Assembly (NCBI GenBank): GCA_032158295.1
Contig: CM063243.1
Span: 6,394,948-6,458,947, forward strand
DNA from: Pycnopodia helianthoides
Lineage: Eukaryota; Echinodermata; Asteroidea; Forcipulatida; Asteriidae
Direction of reading: 5' to 3'
DNA: 64,000 nucleotides
How positions within the stretch are numbered: the first letter of the stretch is position 1; each line of letters starts with the position of its first letter. A program made the position numbers and the translations under genes. The notes beneath the pieces are model-generated. The model was not told the origin of the DNA. It made no database searches and saw only the letters and a list, made by a program, of their open reading frames with translations. Shown one piece after another: positions 1-34,087 of the stretch.

Positions 1-262
1 CAGAGAGCATTGTACACTGTGCCAATGTGAAATACTATGATTTTTTTCTTCATTTATGTTATTTTAGAATATGACAAACAAACAAGCAGAGAGCACTTAC
101 ACTGTGCCAATAGGAAATATTGAATCCTTAACAGCAAAGGGAACACACTCCAAATTCTAACCATGAATGTATTTTGCACCTCACAAAAATTATACGTAAA
201 AACATTCCATAAAATCTCATCATTAACTAATAGTGTGTGAAACAGTTACGGATCGTTTTTTG

Positions 263-440
263 TTAACCTTTTAGAGACCATGCTTTCTTAATTAATCACA
301 CCATATACCCAAACATTATATTGATAAAAATATTGGCACATAAATTCCAATTATTTTAGAAATAGTAATACCCCAAAAATGTAATACATTATTTTGAATA
401 TAACCTAAAATTTTAAACTGGATGATCTCTAAAAGGTTAA
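263..440. mobile_element. TTAA-flanked MITE, TIR family CCTTTTAGAGA
   Basis: Inverted ends TTAACCTTTTAGAGACCAT and ATGATCTCTAAAAGGTTAA enclose about 140 bp of AT-rich DNA. TTAA at both ends suggests a piggyBac-type target site. A second, much longer copy is at 61707-62412. Confidence 0.65.
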
Positions 441-942
441 ACAATTAATAGTAATGTAACTAAGGTTAAGAATAATGTTACTAGTGTTATGGTTAAATTC
501 TAAGATAACTATTTCAAGATGTTTTATAAAAGAAAAAGGGTAAATGAGGAAATGAGACCATTTCAGAGTATACAAACACAACCTGCTTGTTAAGTTAATA
601 CTTTAAAAATTGAAGAATATCAATTACGGCGCTGGGTGATTATTGGAATAATGGTCACTTATTGCAACAAGGACAACACAAATTCTAAATACTCCAAAGG
701 TCTGCAAACACTTCATGGATGCATTTGATCATGTTTACATGTTCTGCTGCGCATATATTTTTTTGTGACTTTGTTTCCATCACACATAAAAGCAATGTAC
801 ATGGGAACCTAAGGTCTCCAAAACTTGCACGGTCCATTTAGTATTTCTGCTCTGCTTGCTATGAAAAATCTGATTTCCTACTGCCAGTCTGCCAGTTTTT
901 TTCTCTCCTCTCTTTGCAATAAAAATAATAAACATCTTCAAG
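441..942. other. No gene seen
   Basis: AT-rich 3' flank of ADSS. No coding or repeat structure recognised apart from scattered A/T runs. Confidence 0.5.
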
Positions 943-1012
943 ACAGGTGGGATTCGAACCCACAACCCCTGCATTCTAAAGCAGATGTCTTAACCACTAG
1001 ACCAACCATCAA
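943..1012 (-). repeat. tRNA-like sequence (SINE head or tRNA pseudogene)
   Basis: Read on the minus strand it has A-box-like TGGTCTAGTGGTT and B-box GGTTCGAATCC with a good T-stem (GTGGG/CCCAC) and D-stem (GTCT/AGAC). The anticodon loop is 8 nt and the acceptor ends do not pair, so it is not a working tRNA. A related copy is at 10078-10145. Confidence 0.65.
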
Positions 1013-2226
1013 GGATGCCCAGTGACATGAGGCTACTGCAATATAAATCACCCAGCACTGAATTTACAAAGAAAAGTTCCTTCAAATTCATTGCACTCCA
1101 AACATCGTTTTAAAAAGACATAGATTCCTATCTGCAGCTTTAAGTTTGAGATTTAGATTACAAAAGCTTTTTTATTCATACAGCCACTCTGCACAGAGTT
1201 TCAGCACAAAAGCCTTGCCGAGGAGAATGAGTGTGCCAGGATTAGTAAGTATAGTGAGGAAAAAAAGATGATGCGTTTCAATCTGAAAGCTCATCGATTA
1301 TAAATTTCATTACCAATCTTCCAGAATTATTTCGATTTATAAACCCAACAAAAACACCATTGGTTATTTTTGGATTGCCATAATCGAAATAAGCCCGATG
1401 TTGAACGATCATAAAATCTCTGAAACGTGACCAAAAAAGGGGTTAAATTGGGACATTTTTCAAAAACAACTATATTTTTGAAGGAAAATACAGTTAATTC
1501 CCGACACTATCAAAAATAAAGATACAAATGCTTATCAAGAATACATTTCATTTATATTGTGTTTAACATAATAATTTACAGGAACAAAGCGGTTTAAGTT
1601 GATAAAACTACAAAAGCCTAATAAAGTGTTTTTATGTTTGTGGAGTTTTTTAAGGTAAGTAACACAACTGACACTGCAAGCTTTGCCTGATTTTGATATA
1701 AAGTTTGTTATCTGTATATCCAGATATATTGGACATTCCAGTTCGGGTATCTTTTTATTTCAAAGTTTTTTAAAGAATTTTTGCATTTATTTATCGCATT
1801 GTATGTTTATCTGAATTGAACAGTCCTGCGAATGTACATTAAAATAGTGTTCTGTACTTTCAGAGTTCCCTTTTTCTTTTTCTTTTTTCAATGAAGTGAT
1901 TTTATATATAGACTTTTTTCAGTGACAACTGTAAATGTCACGGTAATCCAGTGGTCGCAGTTTCAAGTCCCGCTTTAGTCAATTTTTCTTTGTTCAACCT
2001 GAAATCAACTGTAAAAATAATCAGAACTCAAAATATACTCAAAAGCCTTCAAGGAGAAAAAGTCCTACATGATTGTTGTTCCGCCCCCTTCAATTTGGAT
2101 GTTAAAACCAGTAAGTATATACCCTAGAAAATGATTATTGTCCCATGGGAAATGTGCCTGTTTGGGAGCAAAATTACCATGTAAATCTGAGCAATTCCAA
2201 TGGAAGCACTAACACCAATATGATCT
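1013..2226. other. No gene seen; degenerate SINE tail
   Basis: AT-rich. Around 1930-2010 there is TTTCAAGTCCCGCTTTAGTC followed by CTTTGTTCAACC, the B-box and tail of the SINE family also seen near 3925-4170, 38965 and 47393. Otherwise nothing recognised. Confidence 0.45.
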
Positions 2227-2232
2227 TTTATT
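2227..2232 (-). terminator. Candidate ADSS polyadenylation signal
   Basis: AATAAA on the minus strand, about 316 nt past the stop codon. It is the nearest canonical hexamer noticed, but such hexamers are frequent in AT-rich DNA. Confidence 0.3.
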
Positions 2233-2547
2233 TCAAGTCCCGAAAGTAGACCAGGGGAGCTGTACAACAGGTTGTTTTCCTGGGCCAAAGATCCAACAGT
2301 TGTTGTGTCTGGCTATTTTAAATTTTGACCAATGCAGTCAAACCCAATTCCCAATCTCTTGATGCTATTATATAAGTATTCAATAAAAACCACCAAAACC
2401 AGAATTTCTAAACAACTTTCCCAGTAAACAGAATCATGAACACAAACATAATAGTGCCCACAACAAAAAAGACCACAGAAAATTGTTAAAAAGTCCCTGC
2501 AATTGCTGAGGTAAGAATAGTCCATAAAGATCGGAAAAAGTTGCCTT

Positions 2548-25606
<23,059 letters not shown>

Positions 25607-25777
25607 TCTGTTGGATTTTGAACAATTCTTTAAGCAGTCAGAACACCCGATCCGAACCAGCTGAACTAGCTCGTCTAATGATGATAGTGCACTCGCAATG
25701 CAATGATCAACAACACATTGTAATCTGGCAATAGCGCGCGCGTAATAAGCATGTAGCGCGGGGTTTCTACCCATCAA

Positions 25778-25789
25778 TGCGCATGCGCA
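25778..25789. promoter_or_regulatory. NRF-1-type palindrome in the ADSS promoter region
   Basis: TGCGCATGCGCA, a perfect palindromic match to the NRF-1 consensus, 172 bp upstream of the chosen ADSS start and 4 bp upstream of the alternative ATG at 25774. NRF-1 sites in animal promoters usually lie close to the transcription start, which argues that the upstream ATG is 5' UTR. Confidence 0.6.
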
Positions 25790-27470
25790 GTGTTTTGTTA
25801 TAAGAGTTCTCTTTGGCGATGTGACCCGAGCATAGAGCTATAGCTCTATGGACCCGAGTGAAATATTGTTCGTCACATAGGATTGCCGGCCAGCAGTTGC
25901 AGAAAAAAAATCCCTGCCGGCCGGTAGGCCTATTATTCTTCAATAGCCGCGATCGAAGTCGCTTAAACGGCCTTATGACGTCAAAATGCACTCACTTGGC
26001 CCATAGCCGCCGTAGGGACGTCAAATTATGCGATTTGAGACGGGTTCTAAAAGAGCTTCAGATTCCGACATCTAGGCCCAATGTCACTTCATACTCCGTT
26101 GGTTGGCATAGGCCTGGGGCTTCACAAAATCTCAGAGTTCCACTTTTGCCTGCCACTGGTATAGTAGCACTTGGTGTGACTTCTGAGTAACTCGAACTCG
26201 AAGCCAAGTTGGAGGTTCGGGTTTATTTCTTTACCATGCAGATTCATGTGGCCCTTTTTTCTTCCCTGTGGCCTTTTTACGAGAGCTACGACTCATGAGA
26301 GCTATAGGCCTAGTCTGACTGGTGAATCTTCAAGTCATGAGGTGGCGTAATCTTCTGGTTATCTTCGTATGCCAATCTTTCTCTGTTCTTTCATAGAGTT
26401 CTTTATTTGAAACACTGTGGCCGGGGCCATTTTCTGTTCAATCTTAGTATTTCTTTGAGTGGAACACGCCTTTCTCAGGGCAATTAGGGGGCCTTTCCAA
26501 AACCTCAGCTTGGGCTACGGCTCCAACTTGGGCCCCATCATTAATTTTGGAGGCAGTGGTGTACATTTTGCACGGTGTTTCCAACATCAAACTTTTGTTT
26601 GGCGGTGCCTTTTTCTTTTCTTTTTTTCTTTTGCAGCGACCTGAACAGGATGACCGATGAACAGGATTCCCAAGTCTGTTTGTGTTAGAGGTTAATCCAC
26701 AAGAGGGCGCTATTTCAGTCAATACAAAAACCACGATCACACTGGAATTACCAGTACAGTACAGTGACTCGAGAGAGTTTTACGTATTAAAAATGCTTCG
26801 CATCTATAAGACCTCCATTTGGAAAATTTACTTAGTTACTGTTTCAGTCAGAAGGTCGCTGATTAAAAAGTTCCTATCAGTACTCTGGATCCTCCAGACA
26901 GCGGGGTCCGTGCCCCCCCCCTTCGAACAAAATAAATAATGAACATTAAAAATCGGACTTTTGAGAAGAAAAAAAATGCTAGAGTAAAACATTATATGGG
27001 ATTTAATGTGATAGTTTTAAAACTGTTTTTCCATTTACACGCAAACAATGTATTTGTTTTTACACTCACGTCAGATTATTTAATAAAAAATAGTAAATTG
27101 CATACAATAAAAGCGTTTAAGGGTCTTGTTGAAGAGAAATGCAAACGGAAACTACAGTTTTAATTGGACAGAACTGCCCCCTATTGTGTAACCCCTTGTG
27201 CCTTCTAAAATGTTACCCTACTGGCGCTGCCTCCAGAGAAGGGTCAAGTCAAAGAAGTTGCGATGACCCCTAAAAATAATACCACCCTTTGATTTCGAAA
27301 ATACAATCCATTAAACAAGATGGGAATTCCATTTCGCCTGAGGAAGTAGAGGATTGGAATGATTGCTCATATTGATAAACCGAAGATGTTGTGGTAATAC
27401 TGTTACTGTTTATAGGCTTAACATGGTGGCCCTGGAAGGACATAAAGATCTCAAATGTCTTTGCAGATTA
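25790..27470. other. ADSS 5' flank and intergenic region
   Basis: More GC- and CpG-rich near 25800-26200, consistent with a promoter region, then AT-rich. Several open frames occur but none resembles a protein I know. A small dyad GAGCTATAGCTC is near 25832. Confidence 0.4.
25976..25983. promoter_or_regulatory. CRE-like palindrome upstream of ADSS
   Basis: TGACGTCA, the full cAMP-response-element palindrome, about 370 bp upstream of the ADSS start. A second GACGTCA occurs near 26017. Regulatory use is inferred from the motif only. Confidence 0.4.
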
Positions 27471-28279
27471 TTAAAGGAACACGTTGCCTTCAAATCTAAT
27501 GAATGTTACTGTTTGGAGGTGTTCCTTATACCTATTAAGAGTTGTTCTTGCAATAAAACACCTTTAATGTGTTATAATTAGTGAATGGTAATTAAAAAAA
27601 CAAACATTGACCTCTGACCCCCAAGACATGTCCCGCGAAATGTATACGTTTTTCAAGCCGTCAATACGATCGTCGATGCAATAACAGTAACGGGTACCAG
27701 ACCTTCTTACACCACACAAAGCATCGGTGTTACTAGGTTGGCCCCGCTAAAATCATACATTGTACGAGAACCCTGTCTTCGCGTCGTCTACTGTACTGCA
27801 GCATGCAGGGGGAGGTCTATGGGTGGTATGGCCGCGGGGTTTTGCTGCTGCTGGTACGTCCCTGGACGCCCGGACGGACCGAGACGTGGGGACTTTCTAC
27901 TTAATTATTTAACGTATGTTTTTTCTTTCTTTTTTCATTCATTTATTAACTGGATATTTATTGGAAAACAGTAAACATGGTAATCGTAACATTTTTAATA
28001 AAATAATTGCTCAGTCGTAGTTCAACAGCTGCGACTGGAAATAAGACTAATAGAATTTGTCCGCCATTTATGGGAGTCAAAATCTTGACTCTCATAAATG
28101 GCGGAGCGTTTTGTTTCACGAAAGTTATCAAAAGCGAAGCATTTCTAAGGCACGTTTGTGTGGATCATTATATTCTACTTTTTAAACATCTTTCTGACCG
28201 TGCTCATTATACATCAAACGCTTTTTATAGCCCAAAAGCGCCCAGCAGCGCCCAACCCGAAGGCAACGTGATCCTTTAA
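27471..28279. mobile_element. TTAA-flanked palindromic MITE, left half rearranged
   Basis: Left end TTAAAGGAACACGTTGCCTT and right end AAGGCAACGTGATCCTTTAA are near-perfect inverted repeats. A central hairpin (28060-28105) marks the symmetry point. The right half is 175 bp but the left is about 590 bp and includes a GC-rich piece (27780-27890), so the left half is probably interrupted by an insertion or replaced. Confidence 0.6.
28060..28105. repeat. Hairpin at the centre of the palindromic MITE
   Basis: Arms of 21 bp, TCCGCCATTTATGGGAGTCA and its complement with one mismatch, separated by AATC. Confidence 0.85.
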
Positions 28280-28286
28280 CTGTGAT

Positions 28287-28755
28287 AATATTTGCGACAA
28301 CGCAAATATTTGCCAAGATATTTGCGACATTGCAAATTATTTGCAAAGATATTTGCGACACTGCAAATTATTTGCAAAGATATTTGCGACATTGCAAACT
28401 ATTTGCAAAGATTTTGCAAAATTGCAAATTATCTGCACAGATATTTACGATAATATTATTTGCGACATTGCAAATAATATTTGCGATAATAATTATGAGC
28501 AACATCGCAAATATTTTCGCCAATATTTGCAAAGATATTTGCGATGTCACAAATATTATTACAAATTATCTCTGCAAAATAATGTTTGCGATGTTGCTAA
28601 TGTCAAGCATATTTGCATATTCTTGCGATGTTGCAAATATCATTGCAAATTATATTTGCAGACATATTTTGCGATGTCGCAAATATTTGCAAAGATACAT
28701 TTTTCAACGATGTTTGCGACATCGGTAATAATTGCAAATATATTTGCAATGTGTG
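28287..28755. repeat. Dyad satellite built on TTTGCGAC / TTGCAAA
   Basis: First units start at 28291, 28321, 28352 and 28383 (period 30-31 bp): TTTGCGACATTGCAAATTAT then TTGCAAAGATA. Each unit is itself a hyphenated palindrome (TTTGC...GCAAA). From about 28490 the units appear in the opposite sense (GCGATGT instead of GCGACAT) and the spacing becomes irregular. Open frames of up to 173 codons on both strands are artefacts of the array. Confidence 0.85.
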
Positions 28756-28806
28756 ATGTCCCTTCAGGGCCACCAACTGCCTTTGCTTCTCCATTTTTTC
28801 GCAAGC

Positions 28807-29190
28807 TTAAAGGAACATTACATAATTGGTTTTTGCTTACAGAACAGTTGCTGGCAGTGTAAGCACTTTATGTAATCCACCATATACATAAACTGACAAA
28901 CCTGTAGAAGTTTAAGATTGATCGGCCATCTGGGTCACGAGAAAATAGTGAAAACCCGATTACACATTTGCATGAAATCATATAGATTCAACAAATGAAT
29001 AAAACGCTCACTGAGCGATAAACTCCAATCGGAAAATCAGTTTATTCATTTCTCATCAAATATGGCATTTCAGAAAGAAATATTTCAAGGGATGTTTTCT
29101 ACTATCATCATCATTAGACTGTGTAAGTTTTATGTAAACCTGTGATCAAAAAGTACCTTTTTTCTTACCAATTCTGTAATGTTCCTTTAA
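28807..29190 (+). mobile_element. TTAA MITE family A, copy 1
   Basis: Ends TTAAAGGAACATTACATAAT and ACCAATTCTGTAATGTTCCT followed by TTAA. Internal CGCTCACTGAGCG palindrome. 384 bp. Copies also at 35432, 37374, 50292 and 61875. Confidence 0.85.
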
Positions 29191-29924
29191 ATATAAATAA
29201 ACAAATAAATAATAAGCCTAAATCATAGGCCTAATGTGAATACAATAATTGTAATACAAATAAAAGCCTACAACAATAAAACGATTATTGGACGATGGTT
29301 CTTCATTTCATGCACCGGCCTTCTGGTCTGCGAGCAATACGAGCAAAGACCAACAAAGACGATTATGCCCTTACATCGTTTGTTGTAGTGCTGGTTAATT
29401 AGATACACTGAAGTAAGTCTACTTCCCATCACAGTTTTCTAGAATCATTAGAAAAGGGCTCTATAAAATCGATTAAGTTACTGCTAACATAGGTTCTGAA
29501 ATGGTATTTTTGATTTTTTGTTTTTTAACAAAGTCAATGGGTGAGTAAAAATTACTTTTAAAAATACTATAAAATGCTCTCTTCTTTTCCTCAGCGAAGG
29601 CAACTGTGTGTTGAGATTAAAGTTCGTTATCATTTAGCTCGGACTGTCCTAGAAATTCACCAGTTCCGGCCAATTTGATAGAACATAATCAGTAATGTCC
29701 ACATATTTCGATTTGCAATTAAATACGGCTTAATTTGATCAGCAATCCTAAAACAAGACCCATCTATAGAGCCACTCCTCAGCTTTCACGTGGGCTGTTG
29801 AGGGCGCTGTTACTTACTTTATGCACTCACGTGCAGTATACTGCTGGTTGGCTTCCCGCACTTTCTGAATTCCAAGATTAATTTTCCAAAATAGTTTGGG
29901 GTCGAACGGAGAAAAATGACAATA
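29191..29924. other. No gene seen
   Basis: AT-rich intergenic DNA without recognisable repeats or coding sequence. Confidence 0.5.
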
Positions 29925-30145
29925 TAGCGGGATTTGAACAAACTAACTCCCGATTAAAGTGCCGGCGCTCTACAAACTGAGTTACCTAGCCCAATGTTGG
30001 CAGTCGCCGGTCTCCCTAATTTGTCAATATATTTGTTAAGGGGTGCCAGTCAGAAGCCATACAACCGTTAACTGCCGTGCACCCAGGGATCACACCCAAG
30101 TTTACGATACAACCTGGGAAGCGGCAGCCAGGGGATCACCTTAAG
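29925..30145 (-). repeat. SINE with GGGGTGCCAGTCAGAAGCCA module
   Basis: The minus strand has a tRNA-like head (B-box-like sequence in GGGATTTGAACAAACT; A-box-like sequence near 29975), then the CGGTCTCCCTAATTTGTCA and GTGCCAGTCAGAAGCCATAC modules, then GGATCACCTTAAGGGGATGC. Shares modules with 3920-4170 and, inverted, with 47393-47700. Confidence 0.55.
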
Positions 30146-30262
30146 GGGATGCAACTTTTATATTACTAGACATTATTTAAAAAGACGATTAAAATCAGGT
30201 TACAATGATTTATAAACCAAAACTTATGAGAGAGATTGGATGTTGCCAAGCTTGGCGTTTAT

Positions 30263-30282
30263 GGGGGTGGGGGGGGGGGGGG
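30263..30282 (+). repeat. G-rich run
   Basis: GGGGGTGG followed by 12 further G. Unstable low-complexity tract. Confidence 0.85.
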
Positions 30283-30435
30283 AGCGGCAAAAAAGAGGTA
30301 TATTTTTAGGTAGCATAAGGGGTTGCACCATTTTTTCTAGGCAGGGTATTTTTTGGCCAGGTAAATCTGTAGTTTCCATTTGCAGTGATCTGAAACAAAC
30401 CCTTTTTCAGTGCTTGTATTATGCTGTTTACTTCT

Positions 30436-30777
30436 TTAAAGGTATTGTACACTTTTGGTAACAGCTCAAAATCAGTGTCCACATTTTGTGTGATTAAACA
30501 TATGCATGAACAAACAAACCTGTGAAAGTTTGAGCTCAGTTGGTCATCGAGGTCACGAGAAAATAGTGAAAAGAGATCTTACGTGTTTTCTGTTTTTTCA
30601 AGTTATCGCGCGCGATAATTACTATTGTTTTACTCGTTTCTCAGAAACGATAGAATTTTAGGCAGAAATATTTTAAGGAACCCTTTCTACCATTACTTAC
30701 TTTAAATCATGTAAGTTATGTGTGAATCTGTGTACATTTTGTTTTTCGATCTTACCAATAGTGTACAGGACCTTTAA
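30436..30777 (+). mobile_element. Diverged relative of TTAA MITE family A
   Basis: Ends TTAAAGGTATTGTACACTTT and GTGTACAGGACC followed by TTAA. Shares GTCACGAGAAAATAGTGAAA and the AACCTGTGAAAGTTTGAG segment with family A, but has a different centre (TTATCGCGCGCGATAA palindrome). Confidence 0.7.
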
Positions 30778-31124
30778 AGATAATCTGTGAAAAATATGTG
30801 GAAAAGGGTTCAAATATCATTTGATTTGCCTGTGGATTTTTGAAAATAAAAAACAAGGGGAAAGCTGCCACCAGGCCAAGGGAAAAGCTTTGTCCTTTGT
30901 TATTTGTCCAATCCATTGTCCTGGACCGCATCTTTGTGCCTTAGAACAGAGCAATCCTACACAAGTGAACATTCCAATGAAATGTTTCGCGTTCTAATGG
31001 GGAGTACTTATCCCATCCAAGTAGACTTTTGAGACGCTTCCTAAGGGGTCTAAGTTGAGCTGCTCAGCCTGGACTGTGTTCAGCTGTGGCTCTGATTGGT
31101 CAAGAGTCCCAGGTGCATCACCAA
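30778..31124. other. No gene seen; GATTGGTC repeat
   Basis: Around 31060-31115 lies CTGGACTGTGTTCAGCTGTG then GATTGGTCAAGAGTCCCAGG, similar to sequence at 33400-33480 on the far side of the LINE. Confidence 0.45.
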
Positions 31125-33390
31125 CTCAATTTCAGTTCAATTTATTTTCTCATCATGTGTAAACACATGAAATTTGTTATCCATTGTACTGCAGCATTTT
31201 AAAATTTACATAAAAACATTCACAAAAGTACATCACATTCTTAGACAATAATTTACACAAAAGTAAAAGAGAGAGTCATAAAATTAGAACGAGTCTAAAG
31301 GTTAAAGTTGTCTGATAAAACTACGTTAAAACTATGGATGGCACTGGGTAGGAAGAAGTTTTGAAACCTGTTTGATTTACGGCCTGATTCTATTGGTTAC
31401 AATCAATTAATGTAGAGGATGTGCGAAAAAACAATTACATTTTGTCACCAACTCTTGAAGGCTTTCCATGTCAGTACCTTTGATTCTGCTGGGGTGTTTA
31501 ACACTATTATTATTGAAGTTTTTTCTGGTTATGTACAGTCAGGGAATTTAACCAAGTTATTGAACAGAAAGTTAATAATGATTGAATAGCACTCTAATGA
31601 AACAATATTCAAATTCTGGTGTTCACATTAAAATATTTGAGTTTCCTTACGAAATGTTAGCTCTGGTTAGTTCTTTAAATAAACCTTTAGTAGTGTTGGA
31701 ATTCCAGTATCGACTGCTGTGCCAAGACCATTGTACTCGCTTACTATTTCAACAGACACATTGTTAACTTTAATTGGTTGCATGCTCTGTTTGTTTCTTT
31801 GAAAATTAAAAACCATTTCTTTAGTTTTTTTAACATTGAGGATTAAATTATTTTTGGCACACAATTTAACATATTGATTAATGTTATTTCTATATTCTGA
31901 TTCATCATTGTCAGTTATCGGACCACTCAGAATTGTTTCATCAGCATACTTGATTAAAAAACATGAGTCAATTGGTACATTAAAATCACTTGTAAATCAG
32001 GAGAACAAGAGGGGTGACAACACAAACCCTGGGGAACTCCAGTACTAAGGATTGTTTCATCAGAGTCACACCAGCTACTCTTACTCTTTGTGGGCGCTGA
32101 GTTAGGAAATGGTTAATCCACAGGGAAAATTGAGGGCTAACTTTCAAATGATGTAACTTTTGTAAAAAAGCCTAGATGGTCTAATAGTATTAAAAGCTGA
32201 GGAAAATCAAAAAATAATGAGCGGACATAAGTTTTACTGTTGTCAAGATGACCATGAATGTTATGAAGTAACCTTATTATAGCATCATCTACACGGTGTG
32301 GACGATACGCTAACTGAAAAGGGTCCTTCGTCTGTCTTGTTTAATAAAATAGGAGATCTCTATCAATGCTTTCAAAGCACTTCATCACAATAGGTGTCAA
32401 TGCAACTGGTCTGTAGTCATTTAGAACCTGTGGCTTAGAAATTTTAGGAATTGGACTTATAACTGAGGATTTCCAAAGCTTAGGAATTGTTAGAGCATTC
32501 AAAGACCATCGGAATAGTGGTTGAAAGACTCCTGCGAGCTCTGTAACACCCTTCCACAGTCCAACCACAAATTACATCCGAGCCGACAGCTTTGTTTGTC
32601 CTAATAGATTTAAGCACAATTTCAACTTGGGAGACTGTGAAAACAATGGTATCATTAGAGTTTGATTTACTGTGAGACATTAAGTTTAAACATAAATTGG
32701 TGTAAGATTAGTGTTACTGGTGTCAAAATGACCAACAAATGTTGATTAAGACAGGCCTGGAATTACACGGAGGCCACGGAGGCCATGGCCTTCGTTGCCC
32801 CTGGTCTTGGCCTTGGTGCCCCTTCAAAACTTCCCCATAGACTTTAAGATTTTCCAATGGAAGTGCCCTTTACAAAATGAAATTGGCCTAGCCCTCTCCA
32901 AGGTGAATTTCCAGGCCTGTAAGATCACCAGAAGGAATCTCCAGCTTATTATGAAAGCAAAAACCTGTAATGTCTCTCAGCCCATTCCATGCACTTTTGT
33001 GCTCACCAGTCTGAAATTTTTGTTCGATTTTGAGCCCATATTATTTTTTGCAGATTGATTTCTTTCTATAATTTAGGTTTTCATGAGTGTTATTATTCTT
33101 GTGTGCCATCTGCTTTGCATAGATAAGTACAACCAGGATGTCTTTTGTCAGCCATGGTTTATTGTTTGAGTAAATTTGTATAACCCTTTCTGGAACAATA
33201 CGATCCTCACAAAACTAGATGTAATCTGTGCTGACACTGGCAGATTTGTCCTAGAGTCAGCAGGACGTCCCAATCAGTGCATTCAAAACAGCTACATAGC
33301 GTTGTTTTTGACTCCAATTTCTGACTTTCCTGGTCGTTTTTGTTGAGATTTAGGGAGAAGGTATATTATGTCGTGGTCTGCTTTACCAAG
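31125..33390 (-). mobile_element. Truncated, decayed non-LTR retrotransposon (LINE)
   Basis: Minus-strand fragments in order: NNKPWLTKDI linker (about 33150); KAVGSDVI (about 32590); PIPKISKPQVLNDYRPVALT (about 32440-32400); DPFQLAYRPHRVDDAIIRLL (about 32330-32270); STGVPQG (about 32045-32027); YADE in place of the catalytic YADD (about 31945); LILNVKKTKEMVF (about 31840-31800); and a C-terminal NRFQNFFLPSAIHS block near 31350. Frameshifts and stops interrupt it. An insertion at about 32757-32925 carries the CCTTGGTGCC repeat. Endonuclease is missing. Clade not assigned (Jockey/CR1/Rex-like group). Confidence 0.85.
32757..32925 (+). repeat. Dispersed CCTTGGTGCC repeat inserted in the LINE
   Basis: GGCCTGGAATTACACGGAGG, CCTTGGTGCCCCTTCAAAAC and AAGTGCCCTTTAC match the repeat at 13405. 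It begins and ends with AGGCCTG, possibly an inverted or direct end. Confidence 0.5.
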
Positions 33391-34087
33391 CGGCGCCAAG
33401 CTTGGACTGTGTTTGGTCAAATGACCCCCAGATTCAGCTGTGGCTGTGATTGGTCGAGAGTCTCAGTCGTGTTTCTCAGCTTGGAGTAGGATTGGTCAAA
33501 CGGCTTCCATTAAGAATCAGCTATCAATATGATTGGTTAATGTGCTCATTCCTCAACACCGTGATTTATTCAAATAGTTCTCCAATGCAGTAAATTCACA
33601 AATAGATGTTGTCACATGGTTTCTTTTTACAAGTGTCCCCCATATAGTGGATAAGGATCATCATCTGTCGTTCAACCTTCCACGCCAGACGTAAATGTCT
33701 GGCTGATACTTTGTATTGCCTTCTAAACAGCTCCTCCTGGTGTTAATCTGTACGTAACAAAAAGGAAAAAAGAAATAATATTGAACTGCTACCAAAATAA
33801 CATCAAATCCAACCATGAATTGACTTTTGTGAGGAGGATTATAACAAAAAGAGTTCATGGCAGAACCAGTGGCATAATTGTCAAGTTAAGCTTTTATAGA
33901 CTGAAGTTTATATATATTTAATGGCATTTTAATTTTCTTTTTGAACTCTGTTTATTGAGAGAGAGATCCATAGTCAAGTCTCAAGTCCTCGAAGGCAAGT
34001 CTCAAGTCAAGTCTCAAGTCAAGCACAGAAGGTATGTACACTTTTGGTTTGGGTTGAAGAATTACTTGACTACGATCCAATTCTTCA
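33391..34087. other. No gene seen; short repeats
   Basis: 33400-33545 repeats GATTGGTC-type motifs (TTTGGTCAAA, GATTGGTCGAGAGTCTC, GATTGGTCAAACGG, GATTGGTTAATG). 33973-34025 repeats CAAGTCTCAAGTC. No coding sequence recognised. Confidence 0.5.

Noticed and set aside
943..1012. Functional tRNA gene
   Set aside because: T-arm and D-arm look good, but the anticodon loop has 8 nt and the acceptor ends do not pair; a second similar decayed copy is nearby.
25858..26190. 110-codon plus-strand frame upstream of ADSS, possible divergent gene
   Set aside because: Composition follows the CpG-rich promoter region and no protein family is recognised; a divergent transcript cannot be excluded.
27738..27974. 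78-codon Cys/Gly/Arg-rich frame
   Set aside because: It lies inside the rearranged half of a palindromic MITE and shows no domain features.
28282..28862. Open frames of 148 and 173 codons with repeated Ile/Cys/Lys/Ala words
   Set aside because: They translate the TTTGCGAC dyad satellite; frames are open on both strands because the unit lacks stops, not because it codes.
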